From Limnothrix sp. CACIAM 69d (lineage in GTDB: Bacteria > Cyanobacteriota > Cyanobacteriia > CACIAM-69d): a DNA stretch of 64,000 bases. Shown piece by piece: positions 42,192 to 51,337 of the stretch (the first letter of the stretch is position 1; every line of letters starts with the position of its first letter). The notes under the pieces are model-generated. The model saw only the letters and a list, made by a program, of their open reading frames with translations. It did not search any database and was not told the DNA's origin. Where the stretch lies: positions 62,001 to 126,000 of the forward strand of contig MKGP02000063.1 of NCBI GenBank assembly GCA_001913845.2. Direction: 5' to 3'. Made by a program: the position numbers and the translations under genes.

Positions 42192-44645
42192 ATGCCCGAT
42201 CGCAATCATTCCGAGTCGGAGCCGGTGGAGGATTGGCTAGATCTGCTGAGTCAGTTGGGCCGATCGTCTCAGTCGCCCACGGAGCGGCCGCCCAGTTCGA
42301 TCGCCCCGCAACCCCAAGGTTCGGTGGCGAGCCGTCTCGCGGTTCCTGATGAAACGCTTCAAGGTCGAGCGGGATCCGACTTAACAGGATCTCGCTCGAC
42401 CTTGGTGGAAGCCGATTTGGCAGCCGACCTAGCAGCCGATTTGGCAGACAACCTGGCAGACAACTTGGCAGACCGTGATCAGTCACCGATCAATCCGTTT
42501 GGGGCCGATCCGGATTTGTTGACCCCACCTTCGCCTGCGACGGGTCGATCGCCCCTAGCCGAGCGATCAGGGCCAGACACCGCCACCCCAAAAGCGGCTA
42601 ACGGGGCCAACGGCAACGGCGCACCCTCCGAAGGTAGTGACAGCTCGGGGGAAGATGCCTGGGAGCAGTTGCAGTCCCTGCTGATTGGTGACAACTTTGT
42701 CCGCGTGGAAGATCGGGTGGAAGCCCTGCGCGGCAAAATGCAACGGGTTCAGCAGCAGGTGGATGGTATTGAATCCCTGCTGCAAAATGCTGATCAACTG
42801 GTGGCGCACCTATCGCCCCTGATTGCGCGGTTGATTGAACGGCGGGTGCTGGATGCCCGCGAAGAAATTTGCCAAGCCCTGTTGCCTACGATCGATCGCC
42901 TGATTTACGAGCGATCGCTTCAGGATCGACAAGCCATGGCCGAGGCGATCGCCCCGGTGCTGGATGCGGCGATCGTCCAGCGAATGCAGGATGCGCCCGC
43001 TGATTTGGCCCTGGCGATCGCCCATGCCATTGCTCCTGAAACCGCCTCCGCCATGCGAGAGCAGTACCAACTCGATGCGGACTCAATGATTCAAGCCCTC
43101 GGGCCGATGATGGGCGCTTCGATTAAAGAGCAAATTGCCCTAGAACGGGATGCCATGGTGGACGCGCTCTATCCCGTCATTGGCAACACGATCGCCAAGT
43201 ACATGAAAGACGCGATCGACTCCATCAACGAAAAGGTGCATAACACCCTGAGCATGGAAGGGGTGGGCCGCAAGATGCGAGCCACAATGCAAGGGGTCTC
43301 TGAAGCAGAGCTGATTTTGCGGGAAGCCATGCCCTATCGGGTACAGGCTGCTTTTTTGATTCACAAGGCCTCGGGTCTGGTGATGAGCGAATGTCAATCC
43401 GCTGACCAAGATCCCCTCGAAGGGGACATGCTGGCAGGAATGCTCACGGCCATTCGCAGCTTTGTGAATGATTGCATGGTGCAAGATGGCAACGTGTCCG
43501 AATTGCACGAAATTCAGTACAACGATTCGCAAATTGCCATGGAGGTGGCCGGCTACTGCTACTTGGCGGTGATTGTGAAAGGGCAACCGTCCAAGGGGTT
43601 TTACCGCCAGTTGCGATCGACCCTGGAGCGGTTGGTGGAACGGTACGATCGCCCCCTGCAATCCTTTGATGGCGACTCTCGCACTCTGCCAGCACCCGTT
43701 CACACGGCCGTGACCGGTTTGGTGCGACCCATCCAACGGCGCTCGTACCTGAATCGGCGGGGTGGGTTTCCTTGGGCCCTGACGGGGCTAATTTTGGTGC
43801 TGAGCGCGGCGATCGCGGCTCCTTGGATTTGGTGGAACTATCAAAACCAGCGCAACCGAGGCCTGTTGGCGGCCGTGCAAGGGGCCCTGAATACCTCTCC
43901 CCAATTGGCGGTATATAACCTATCCGTTGATTTACAAGGCGATCAATTGCGATTGCGGGGCAAAGTTCCCTATCCTTGGCTGCGATTCCAGGCGGAACGC
44001 ACGGCCACCGACACCTATCGGGCGATCGACCCAAAACGGTTTCAGCAAGCCACACCCCCCAAAAATCAAATCATTGCCGTGCAATTGCCCACGGATCCCA
44101 TTCTGGCTGCTGCCGAGGTGCAGCGAATTGCCAAAACCTTGAACCGGGATGGCAACGTGGTCAACGCTAGCTACAGCATCGATGCGCAATCCGGCGGAAC
44201 GGTCACCGTCACCGGCTCCGCCCGCAGCCGGGCCGAAGCCAGCGCGATCGCGGCGGCCTTTGAGCGAGTTCCCGGCACCAACCGTGTCGTCAATTCGTTG
44301 CAAATTGTGATTCCGAGTCTGACCGTTCGGTTGTACTTTGAGTTAGGAGCCGATCGGTTTGTCGATATTGATATTGCCGGCAAAATCGACCCCATTCGCC
44401 AATTCCTGCAAAGTTATCCGGATCTGAACCTGCGCGTGGTGGGCCACAGCGCCCCCACCGAACCGAATGCGTCGGCCCTGGCCTTGCAGCGAGCGCAATT
44501 GGTGCGATCGGCCCTCATTAGCCGAGGCATTTCGGCCCAGCGGCTAGTGCCCAGTGCCCAGGTTGGGCCCCCGCCGGACGTGACCCAAGGTGATGGGGAA
44601 TGGATGAGTCGTTGCGTGCGCTTTGAAGCAATCCCAGCGCCTTAA
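42192..44645 (+). CDS. large membrane protein with OmpA-like C-terminus and possible roadblock-like domain
   Basis: 817 residues. Residues 1-155 are disordered and low-complexity, including an Ala-Asp-Leu repeat. Residues about 155-360 are helical (VEDRVEALRGKMQRVQQQVD, ILDAAIVQRMQDAPADLALA-type segments). Residues about 370-490 form a compact domain (FLIHKASGLVMSECQS, DMLAGMLTAIRSFVNDCMVQ, MEVAGYCYLAVIVKG) that resembles roadblock/LC7 or profilin-like sensor modules. A single membrane span follows (WALTGLILVLSAAIAAPWIW), then a BON-like segment, and an OmpA-type end (VRLYFELGADRFVDIDIAGK, RAQLVRSALISRGISAQRL) that may bind peptidoglycan. It would thus link the cytoplasm with the wall. A Ras-like GTPase gene follows. 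The membrane span and OmpA end are clear; the roadblock reading is inference. Confidence 0.75.
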   Translation: MPDRNHSESEPVEDWLDLLSQLGRSSQSPTERPPSSIAPQPQGSVASRLAVPDETLQGRAGSDLTGSRSTLVEADLAADLAADLADNLADNLADRDQSPINPFGADPDLLTPPSPATGRSPLAERSGPDTATPKAANGANGNGAPSEGSDSSGEDAWEQLQSLLIGDNFVRVEDRVEALRGKMQRVQQQVDGIESLLQNADQLVAHLSPLIARLIERRVLDAREEICQALLPTIDRLIYERSLQDRQAMAEAIAPVLDAAIVQRMQDAPADLALAIAHAIAPETASAMREQYQLDADSMIQALGPMMGASIKEQIALERDAMVDALYPVIGNTIAKYMKDAIDSINEKVHNTLSMEGVGRKMRATMQGVSEAELILREAMPYRVQAAFLIHKASGLVMSECQSADQDPLEGDMLAGMLTAIRSFVNDCMVQDGNVSELHEIQYNDSQIAMEVAGYCYLAVIVKGQPSKGFYRQLRSTLERLVERYDRPLQSFDGDSRTLPAPVHTAVTGLVRPIQRRSYLNRRGGFPWALTGLILVLSAAIAAPWIWWNYQNQRNRGLLAAVQGALNTSPQLAVYNLSVDLQGDQLRLRGKVPYPWLRFQAERTATDTYRAIDPKRFQQATPPKNQIIAVQLPTDPILAAAEVQRIAKTLNRDGNVVNASYSIDAQSGGTVTVTGSARSRAEASAIAAAFERVPGTNRVVNSLQIVIPSLTVRLYFELGADRFVDIDIAGKIDPIRQFLQSYPDLNLRVVGHSAPTEPNASALALQRAQLVRSALISRGISAQRLVPSAQVGPPPDVTQGDGEWMSRCVRFEAIPAP
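42406..42472 (+). repeat. tandem 12-base repeats in the OmpA-type gene
   Basis: About five and a half units of the type GCCGATTTGGCA / GACAACCTGGCA encode ADLAADLADNLADNLAD in the disordered N-terminal region. Sequence differences between units show that it is not freshly expanded. Copy number could vary between strains. Confidence 0.75.
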
Positions 44646-45007
44646 ATCCCTGATCCATTCCCCATCCATCGTGAAGCCAATCGATGCACGATGTTCCTCC
44701 CTGGCTTGCCCATGAATGAGCCATCGCTTCCGTAGGTTGGGTTTCGCAAAGCTCAACCCAACTCGATCACTGCAAGCCTTGCTGCTGTTGGGTTTCGTAC
44801 CTCAACCCAACCTACGAAATGATCGTTAATTAGCCCATCTTGATCAGAGGGGGTTAATTCGTGCAAGAGGTCTATTTCCTGAATTGCCCATCGGCGATCG
44901 TCAGGGGGCTCGAAAATCGGGAGTTTTGCCGTTGAATTTAGGCCAGTTTCCATCCTGTCTTCTACAATCGGCCCAGTCGCCGGTGCGTTTGCCAACCCCC
45001 TAAAGCC
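44646..45007. other. 362-nt intergenic region before the GTPase gene
   Basis: Dominated by the double-hairpin repeat at 44731-44816; the remainder shows no frame with gene-like features. The GTPase promoter should lie between 44820 and 45007. Confidence 0.45.
44731..44816. repeat. nested inverted repeat (double hairpin)
   Basis: CGTAGGTTGGGTT (44731-44743) pairs with AACCCAACCTACG (44804-44816). Inside, two smaller hairpins each have GTTGGGTTTCG facing CTCAACCCAAC. GTAGGTTGGGTT-type elements of this kind recur in cyanobacterial genomes as small dispersed repeats, possibly MITE-like. It lies 86 nt after the OmpA-type gene and may also end transcription. Confidence 0.75.
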
Positions 45008-45580
45008 ATGCAAACCCTTTCAAAAAAAATTTGTTTGGTCGGTGATTATGCAGTTGGCAAAACCAGCCTGATTCGTCGATTCGTGGATCGGCAATTTAGC
45101 GATCGCTACTTGTCCACCATCGGGGTAAAAATCTCTCGGAAGATTGTGCCCGTGCCGCTGCCAGAGATGTCCCTCGATCGGGCTGCTGAGCGGCCGGAGC
45201 CGATGGAATTGCAGTTGCTGATTTGGGATGTGGAGGGCCAAACCCGGTTTCAGCGAATTGCCCCTAGCTATCTTCAAGGATCCTCTGGGGCGATCGTGGT
45301 GGCCGATGCCACCCGCCCCGACACGGTGAGTCATCTGCGCGACCATGCCAATTTAGTGCGATCGGTCTCGCCCACCAGTGTCGTGATTTTGGCCATCAAC
45401 AAAGTCGATTTGATGGACGAATCCCATAAACACCATCTCCAGCTTCAGGTGGAAACCCTCCTGGCCGGCATGACTTACTCGCTCTATTGGACTTCTGCCA
45501 AAAGTGGCAGCAATGTGGATGAGATCTTTAGTGAATTAGCCCTGTCCATGGTGCAGCCAGCCATCAGCCGGGGCCGGTAG
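45008..45580 (+). CDS. Rab/Ras-like small GTPase
   Basis: 190 residues with all five G motifs: G1 GDYAVGKTSL (residues 12-21), a switch threonine in YLSTIGVKI, G3 DVEGQTRF with the glutamine equivalent to Ras Gln61, G4 NKVD, and G5 TSAKSG. LIWDVEGQTRF and VVADATRPDTVSHLRDHANL give it a Rab-like look rather than an Era/Obg look. There is an insertion between the switch regions (VPLPEMSLDRAAERPEPMEL). No prenylation cysteine is present at the C-terminus (ISRGR). Bacterial members are usually paired with roadblock-type regulators; the large membrane protein upstream may hold one. Role probably in polarity or envelope organisation; this is inference. Confidence 0.85.
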   Translation: MQTLSKKICLVGDYAVGKTSLIRRFVDRQFSDRYLSTIGVKISRKIVPVPLPEMSLDRAAERPEPMELQLLIWDVEGQTRFQRIAPSYLQGSSGAIVVADATRPDTVSHLRDHANLVRSVSPTSVVILAINKVDLMDESHKHHLQLQVETLLAGMTYSLYWTSAKSGSNVDEIFSELALSMVQPAISRGR

Positions 45581-45605
45581 CTGACTGCGGATTGGTTTCG
45601 ACCAG

Positions 45606-46361
45606 TTAGGCGCAGGTTAGCACTGCTGGGGCCGTTTGAATGGGCACCACATCTAGGCGATCCTGACTGGCGCAATATTCCAAATCCTCCAGCAAACCCA
45701 GCCGCAGCAAGCGCTGGCCATGGCTCGCCTGGTGAAACAGTTGCAGCAGTCGATCGCGCCATTGGTCATAGAGCGCCAACGCCGCCACGGCCTCATCGTT
45801 GCCGAACCAATCTGAGTCCTGACCCAGTTTTTCCAACAGGGCAGAAATGATTGCACCGGCACAGACCGTATCTTCCAGGGAAAAGCTGCCTTCCCAGCCG
45901 GAAGCGGTCATCCAGAGGGTGGCGGGTTGTTGGGCCAATACGAAATCCACGATCGCCCGTCGATTCACCAGGGCCGCCGCCAAAACAACCGGGGCGTTTT
46001 GGATGGTTTGCAGGGCCCGCGTGCCGTTGGTGGTGCTCATGAACAGACGTTTGCCCGCCACCCGATCGGGGGTACAGTCTAGGGGAGAGTTGCCCAAATC
46101 ACAGCCTTCCACGGTTTTGCCGCCCCGCTCGCCAATCCGAATGCGACGATCGGCCGGCCAGGCCTCGCTGGTGGTCATCAATTCTTCAAGGGTGCAAAAG
46201 GCCTGCACCGATTCCGCTCCAGCGGCTAGCGCTGTGGCGATCGTGGTCGTGGCCCGCAACACATCAATGGCGATCGCGCAGTCCGGCGCTGGGGTCGTCG
46301 GCGACTCGCTCCCCGAAAATTGGGGGGTTAACTCCGGGGTATGAAATACAGAAATCTTCAC
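45606..46361 (-). CDS. comB: 2-phosphosulfolactate phosphatase family protein (ComB)
   Basis: 251 residues from a GTG at 46361, the start that places [10 protein letters not shown] at the N-terminus as in the family; a longer frame to 46427 adds unlike sequence. [20 protein letters not shown] is the family signature; [32 protein letters not shown] and [20 protein letters not shown] are the other conserved blocks, with acidic residues that bind Mg2+. Archaeal ComB makes sulfolactate for coenzyme M. Cyanobacteria do not make coenzyme M, so the cyanobacterial substrate is unknown. The gene converges with the GTPase gene, leaving 25 nt between the stops. Confidence 0.88.
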   Translation of the reverse strand: MKISVFHTPELTPQFSGSESPTTPAPDCAIAIDVLRATTTIATALAAGAESVQAFCTLEELMTTSEAWPADRRIRIGERGGKTVEGCDLGNSPLDCTPDRVAGKRLFMSTTNGTRALQTIQNAPVVLAAALVNRRAIVDFVLAQQPATLWMTASGWEGSFSLEDTVCAGAIISALLEKLGQDSDWFGNDEAVAALALYDQWRDRLLQLFHQASHGQRLLRLGLLEDLEYCASQDRLDVVPIQTAPAVLTCA

Positions 46362-46923
46362 AGAACAGATTTCTTGACAGAACGCAACGACACCCTTTAG
46401 TGCATCACGATGGGGGCGATCGTGCAAGCGTGGTCAGCCCCAAAATGTTCTGGGAATTGTGGATCGGTGCTGAGCCTAAAGGGCCGGAATTTCGTTTGGT
46501 TTTGGGAGGATTTTCCCCATCAGCCGACGAAGATCCTAAGGAGGGGATGATTAACGGGAATTAACCACAAGCAACTAGGGTTAATTCAGACTGGCTGGAA
46601 TGTTGCTTCAGAACGTCATAGAAGATGATTTAACCAGACCATTCAACCAGACCATTCAACCCAGTCAACCCATGGCCATCTTCTGTCCATGGGGCGCTAA
46701 ATTCAGCTCAATTCAACCGACGGTTGACGGCGGCCCGTTGCGGCCAGCCATTGAGCGAAGTCATGGGGCCAGGCATTTAGAGTCACCATTGAGACCCGTA
46801 ACTGAGCGTAGGAGAATGGGGCGATCGCCCTATCCCGAACCGCCGAAACTCAACCGCAATTCGTCAAGACTCTGGGTGTTTCATCTGCCATCTAGGACAG
46901 AATCTTGCTAGGCTCAAAGAACC
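46362..46923. other. 562-nt divergent region between comB and the CRP-type regulator
   Basis: No convincing gene. A 14-nt direct repeat (ACCAGACCATTCAA, twice) lies near 46633-46662. Promoters for both neighbours are expected here. A 103-codon plus-strand frame at 46600 is Arg/Pro-rich, lacks a ribosome binding site and was not accepted. Confidence 0.4.
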
Positions 46924-47628
46924 ATGCCAACTAACTCTCCGGCAATGCAAACTGAAACCTTTACAGAGCTTTTTCCATTGTTCAATGCGGCCAGTCAAGA
47001 AACGCTCGATTGGCTGTTGGCGGCCGCAGTCGAGCATGATTACCCCGCAGGACGCGCCGTTTTAATGGAAGACTCTTGGGGAAATGCGGTCTATTTCATT
47101 GCCTCCGGATGGGTGAAAGTCCGTCGGCTCTCGGGGGATAAAGACATGACCTTGGCCATTTTGGGTCAGGGTGACTTTTTTGGAGAAATGGCCATCTTGG
47201 ACGAATCGCCTCGATCGACCGATGTGTTGGCCCTGAGCGAAGTGGAACTATTTAGCATCTCCGCTCAACGATTTGTCCAAACCCTGTTTAAAGATTCCCA
47301 ACTGCATCACCGACTGCTGCAACTCATGGTGCGCCGGGTTCGGAATGCAAACACCCGCTTGCAGTTGCGCCGAAAACCGAGCGCCGTCAAATTAGCAAAC
47401 ACCTTGGCTTCTTTGGCCGATGACTACGGACAACCGGCCGATCGGGGACGCGACATTCTGAATATCCCGCTCAGGGATCTGGCAGAAGTCAGTGACATTA
47501 CCCTCGAAGAAACCACCAAAATTATGGCGAAGCTGCAAGAAAAAGGTTGGGTGAAGATCGATCCGCACGAGAAAATTATGCACTTGCCCTTTTTGCCACA
47601 GTTACGACAACTGGCAAGCCAAGGTTAG
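46924..47628 (+). CDS. CRP/FNR family transcriptional regulator
   Basis: 234 residues. The cyclic-nucleotide-binding-like beta-roll covers about 20-140 (YPAGRAVLMEDSWGNAVYFI, GQGDFFGEMAILDESPRSTD), where FFGEMAIL..SPRSTD corresponds to the phosphate-binding cassette; Glu and Arg are at the expected places, so effector binding is possible. The dimer helix follows, then a winged HTH (IPLRDLAEVSDITLEETTKI, MAKLQEKGWVKI). No FeS cysteines are present, so it is not an FNR oxygen sensor. The likely group is the SyCRP1-like cyanobacterial regulators, but cAMP binding is not proven. It lies 94 nt before the M61 peptidase gene, with which it may be co-transcribed. Confidence 0.87.
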   Translation: MPTNSPAMQTETFTELFPLFNAASQETLDWLLAAAVEHDYPAGRAVLMEDSWGNAVYFIASGWVKVRRLSGDKDMTLAILGQGDFFGEMAILDESPRSTDVLALSEVELFSISAQRFVQTLFKDSQLHHRLLQLMVRRVRNANTRLQLRRKPSAVKLANTLASLADDYGQPADRGRDILNIPLRDLAEVSDITLEETTKIMAKLQEKGWVKIDPHEKIMHLPFLPQLRQLASQG

Positions 47629-47722
47629 TGGGAGGCGATGGAGTGGCATGGTCAGTTTGTTGCTGACCATTTCCTCTGTTGTGATTGCATTCTGTTGATG
47701 ACGTTTTCTCTTTCTCCGACCC

Positions 47723-49501
47723 ATGACCCAAGCAGTTGCCACCCCGCCCGATCGTCGAGCAGCCCAGTTGCCACGGTTAACCTATCAAGTGGCCATGCCC
47801 GAGCCACAAACCCACCTTTTTGAAATTGAACTGGTGTTGGAGGGGTGGCAAAGCACCACCTTGGATCTCAAGTTTCCCGTTTGGACTCCCGGTTCCTATC
47901 TGATTCGGGAGTATGAACGGCATCTGCAAGACTTCAGCGCTTGGGGGGCAAACCAACAGCAACTGCTGTGGCGAAAGCTGGCCAAAAATCACTGGCAAGT
48001 GGCGATCGGGCAGTTAGAAACGGTCACCATTCGCTATCGTCTGTTTGCTAACGAATTGACCGTGCGCACGAACCATCTCGATCGCACCCATGCCTACTTC
48101 AACGGGGCCGCCACGTTCCTCTATCCCGTGGGCGGGTTGGAAATTCCGTTGCAAGTGACCATTGCCCTGCCCCGATCGGACTGGCAAGTGGCCACTGCTC
48201 TGCCCTTGGTCAACGATCAAGGAACCCAAAAAACCTTTCAAGCTGCCAACTTTGATCAACTGGTTGATAGTCCCTTTGAAATTGGGACTCATCAACTACA
48301 TCACTTTGAAGTACTGGGCAAATCCCATGAACTAGCGATTTGGGGCAATGGCAACCTGGAACCCCAATCGATCATTGATGACTTTGAAAAAATTATCAAA
48401 ATTGAAGCAAACCTGTTTGGCGGCCTGCCCTACGATCGCTACCTATTTATTTTGCATCTCACCGGTCAGGGCTACGGCGGCTTGGAGCACAAAAATTCCT
48501 GTTCGCTGATTTATAACCGCTATGGATTCCAGCAAACGGAAAAGCGCCATCAGTTCATGCAACTGGTCGCCCATGAATTTTTCCATCTTTGGAATGTGAA
48601 GCGAATCCGGCCCAAAGAGCTAGAAACCGTTGATTATGATGCGGAAAACTACACGCCATCTCTCTGGTTTTGCGAAGGAACCACCAGTTACTATGATTTG
48701 CAAATTCCCTGTCGTGCGGGTATTTATAACCGAGCAGATTTCCTAACGCAATTGAGCAAGGAAATTACGCGCTATCTGAATACACCGGGACGGTTAGTTC
48801 AGCCTTTGGCCGATTCGAGCTTTGATGCTTGGATTAAGCTTTATCGGGCTGAAGCCCACAGCGGCAACAACCAAATTTCCTATTACCTGAAGGGAGAAAT
48901 GGTTTCTTTGCTGTTGGATTTAAAAATCCGGGCCAAGTTTGACAATGCTCGATCGCTTGATGATGTTTTGCAGCGCTTGTGGCAAGTGTTTGGCCAACCA
49001 GAAGTGGGCTTCACCGCTCAACAATTGGAGTCCATGATTGCTGAAGTGGCTGAAGAAAACCTGAGCGATTTCTTCCAGCGCTATTTGCACACCACCGAAG
49101 AATTGCCACTCCAAACCTATCTGCAACCCTTTGGCTTAGAGCTAAGGGGAATTGTCGATCGCGCAGTCCCCTACTTGGGCTTGCGTCTGGCCACTGAGCA
49201 AGGCCGCGAAATGGTGAAATTCGCCGAAGCCCAATCACCCGCCTATCATGCCGGCATCGATCCTGGTGATGAAATTCTGGCTTTGGATGGCATTCGGTTA
49301 GCAGCGGGACAATTGCCCGATCGCCTCCGGGACTATCAACCGGGCGATCGACTCACCATCACCTATTTCCATCAAGATCAACTCCAATCCACCACTGTAG
49401 AATTGGCTGATCCCAAGCCCAGTCGCTACGAAGTTGTTCCTCTCAAAGACATCAGCCCGCTGCAGGAAAAACTCCTGGCCGGCTGGTTGGGAACTGCCTA
49501 G
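47723..49501 (+). CDS. M61 family metallopeptidase with PDZ domain
   Basis: 592 residues. An N-terminal beta-rich domain (VWTPGSYLIREYERHLQDF) is followed by a gluzincin core with the zinc motif VAHEFFHLWNVKRIRP and the third ligand region WFCEGTTSYYD. A helical domain and, from about 490, a PDZ domain follow (FAEAQSPAYHAGIDPGDEIL, ALDGIRLAAGQLP). M61 enzymes are glycyl-type aminopeptidases with broad specificity. All catalytic residues are present. There is no obvious signal peptide, so it is probably cytoplasmic. The ATG at 47723 has no strong ribosome binding site. It converges with the cpc operon, separated by the hairpin at 49521-49562. Confidence 0.9.
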   Translation: MTQAVATPPDRRAAQLPRLTYQVAMPEPQTHLFEIELVLEGWQSTTLDLKFPVWTPGSYLIREYERHLQDFSAWGANQQQLLWRKLAKNHWQVAIGQLETVTIRYRLFANELTVRTNHLDRTHAYFNGAATFLYPVGGLEIPLQVTIALPRSDWQVATALPLVNDQGTQKTFQAANFDQLVDSPFEIGTHQLHHFEVLGKSHELAIWGNGNLEPQSIIDDFEKIIKIEANLFGGLPYDRYLFILHLTGQGYGGLEHKNSCSLIYNRYGFQQTEKRHQFMQLVAHEFFHLWNVKRIRPKELETVDYDAENYTPSLWFCEGTTSYYDLQIPCRAGIYNRADFLTQLSKEITRYLNTPGRLVQPLADSSFDAWIKLYRAEAHSGNNQISYYLKGEMVSLLLDLKIRAKFDNARSLDDVLQRLWQVFGQPEVGFTAQQLESMIAEVAEENLSDFFQRYLHTTEELPLQTYLQPFGLELRGIVDRAVPYLGLRLATEQGREMVKFAEAQSPAYHAGIDPGDEILALDGIRLAAGQLPDRLRDYQPGDRLTITYFHQDQLQSTTVELADPKPSRYEVVPLKDISPLQEKLLAGWLGTA

Positions 49502-49520
49502 GGGATGCGGTTTGTTATGC

Positions 49521-49562
49521 AAAAAGCGGGAGTCACTTCGGATTTTGAAGCTGGACTCCCGC
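49521..49562 (-). terminator. intrinsic terminator of the cpc operon
   Basis: GCGGGAGTC (49526-49534) and GACTCCCGC (49554-49562) form a perfect 9-bp stem. On the minus strand it is followed directly by TTTTT, 165 nt after the cpcD stop. In the plus direction it lies 25 nt after the M61 stop but lacks a T run, so it mainly ends the cpc transcript. Confidence 0.8.
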
Positions 49563-49726
49563 TGGCGAGACGGATCTTAGTGATGGATCTTCGCGATTGA
49601 AAGGAATGCCGAAGAGTCACGAAACTGGCAAGCAAGTCATGGAACCTGATCCATGGGCTAATGCCCACCGGAACTAACCCCTACAGATTCAAGAATCGAT
49701 CCGAGAATCTGGGAATGGAACCGTAA

Positions 49727-49981
49727 CTATTCAGCCGCGCCTTCGTCGCCCCCAACCACAGGAGTGATGTTGACGATTGTGCCGCCCAACCGCAGAATCC
49801 GTTGCATTTCTTGGTTCATGCGGCTATAGGGCACGTTAATGAAGATACTGCCGCTATTGCGCACAGAATAGGACTGGCGATCGGTTTGGTCATTTTGAGC
49901 CAAACCCGTCACTTCATAACGGAACACACGGGCCCCAGCAGTGGTGTTGGCCGACGAACCCGCAAGCGCTTGACCGAGCAT
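49727..49981 (-). CDS. cpcD: phycobilisome small rod-capping linker CpcD
   Basis: 84 residues, normal for CpcD. It caps the outer end of phycocyanin rods and limits rod length. RVFRYEVTGLAQNDQTDRQS and FINVPYSRMNQEMQRILRLG form the CpcD-like fold, which also occurs as the C-terminal domain of CpcC in this operon ([27 protein letters not shown]). A ribosome binding site GAGGGAG precedes the ATG. It is the last gene of cpcB-cpcA-cpcC-cpcD; the spacer from cpcC is 351 nt, unusually long. A terminator follows at 49521-49562. Confidence 0.95.
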   Translation of the reverse strand: MLGQALAGSSANTTAGARVFRYEVTGLAQNDQTDRQSYSVRNSGSIFINVPYSRMNQEMQRILRLGGTIVNITPVVGGDEGAAE

Positions 49982-50332
49982 AAACTCTCCCTCAAACTGT
50001 TAAAAAACTTCGCAGTTAAATGTCGCAGTTTAACTGTGGAATACTGTCTTTTTCAAGACGATAGAAAACGAGGTACAACGCATGAATGAATCATGATCAT
50101 TGCACCTCGTCAATCGCAACCACTACAAGCAAACAGGAGCAAGCAAACAAGTCCCAGCCATTCATGGTTTGGCCCTGTTGCGGTGTGTCACCGCTGTGCT
50201 GCATCAGCCCAGTCAGCAGCCGTTGCCATCCGACAATCCAAGCCGATCGAGCTGGGTACAGGGCAGGGTGACCAAGCAACACAACCTTCCAATGGGGCTG
50301 AGTCATCATTCCATTTATTTCAAGCCAAGACC
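49982..50332. other. 351-nt cpcC-cpcD spacer
   Basis: Non-coding within the cpc operon. No intrinsic terminator with T run was seen. Small plus-strand frames at 50086-50336 are not gene-like. The length leaves room for a separate promoter or RNA processing site for cpcD. Confidence 0.4.
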
Positions 50333-51199
50333 CTAAACCGGGGTAACGCTGGCGATTTTGCCGCCTTGACGTTGGATCTTTTGCATTTGATCCGACAACC
50401 GCGAGTAGGGAACCGTGAAGGTGCGGCTGCTGCGACGCACGGCCGGATAGCCAGCGCCCAACAGGCCCGTTGCTTCCACGCGATACAGGCGATCGCTTTG
50501 GCTTTGGCCAAAAGAGGTGGGGGTGAGGCTGCCTTGGCCCAGGTCTTGCGAATTACGGAAGGCCCAGCCAATGTTGCTGCCCGAGGGACCCACAACGGCC
50601 GAAGCGGAATTGCGTCCCAACTCCGTAGCTAGACGCGGGCTGATTCCTTCAATCTGCGCCCGATCGCTATTGGCATAGCCCCGGTACAGGTGGAACATAC
50701 GCGTAAAGCCCACAGTCTTCTGACCCGTTTGGGTCGCGAAACCGCGGTAGTAGGGAACAATATTTTCGCCAAAAGCGTTTTGATATTCTGCGGAATCGAT
50801 GTAGGAATCGATGTCCACATCAAAGCCTTCGTTTTGGTAGCGATCAAGGTGTTCAATCACTTCCGACTCATCGTAGGGCGCACGACCCAACAGATGCTTC
50901 AGATTCAACTCGATCGTCCGAGTTTGGAAGTTGTTATACAAAAACTTCTCTTTGTATAGATCGGACTTCGCCACGGAGCGGACAAATTCCTGCACCGTGA
51001 TCGAACGATTGCGCAGCAGCGACTCAGAGCTAATCAAGCGCTGGGACTGCATCACATAATCGTTGCCCAGTACCTGACGGTAAACCGCCCGGATCACCAG
51101 TTCAACATCATCTGCCGAAGCATAGGCCCGCAGCTCAACGGGTGCAGCATCTGCATAGGCTGCCGTCCCCAGGCGCGAAGCAGCAACAGTAACGGCCAT
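50333..51199 (-). CDS. cpcC: phycocyanin-associated rod linker CpcC
   Basis: 288 residues from the ATG at 51199 with GGGAG 8 nt upstream. Residues about 20-180 are the rod linker (PBS linker) domain: [59 protein letters not shown] and [20 protein letters not shown]. After a flexible segment, residues about 230-285 form a CpcD-like domain ([37 protein letters not shown]). It connects phycocyanin hexamers within the rod and tunes energy transfer. Only one large linker gene is present, so rods may be built with a single linker type or a second gene lies elsewhere. Expression relative to cpcA is probably reduced by the hairpin at 51238-51328. Confidence 0.95.
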   Translation of the reverse strand: MAVTVAASRLGTAAYADAAPVELRAYASADDVELVIRAVYRQVLGNDYVMQSQRLISSESLLRNRSITVQEFVRSVAKSDLYKEKFLYNNFQTRTIELNLKHLLGRAPYDESEVIEHLDRYQNEGFDVDIDSYIDSAEYQNAFGENIVPYYRGFATQTGQKTVGFTRMFHLYRGYANSDRAQIEGISPRLATELGRNSASAVVGPSGSNIGWAFRNSQDLGQGSLTPTSFGQSQSDRLYRVEATGLLGAGYPAVRRSSRTFTVPYSRLSDQMQKIQRQGGKIASVTPV

Positions 51200-51237
51200 G
51201 AACAAATCTCCCAAAAATCACAGCAAGCACGGCTTAC

Positions 51238-51328
51238 AAAAAAGCTCCCGGAAGAGGAGCCAACCAATTGAACCAGGTTACCGTTGCTGGGCAAACCAGC
51301 CACAACCGGCTCGGACACTCTTCCGGGA
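51238..51328 (-). terminator. attenuator-like hairpin between cpcA and cpcC
   Basis: TCCCGGAAGAG (51246-51256) and CTCTTCCGGGA (51318-51328) are perfect 11-base complements starting 10 nt after the cpcA stop. On the minus strand the stem is followed by GCTTTTTTG, a six-T run, so the structure can end part of the transcripts or protect the 3' end of cpcBA mRNA, giving more cpcBA than linker message. Confidence 0.78.
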
Positions 51329-51337
51329 TTGCATCAA

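Noticed and set aside
46600-46911. 103-codon plus-strand frame before the CRP-type gene
   Set aside because: Arg/Pro-rich shadow-like composition, contains short DNA repeats, no ribosome binding site.
47638-47823. Small frame between the CRP-type and M61 genes
   Set aside because: Overlaps the start of the M61 gene in another frame and shows no protein-like pattern.
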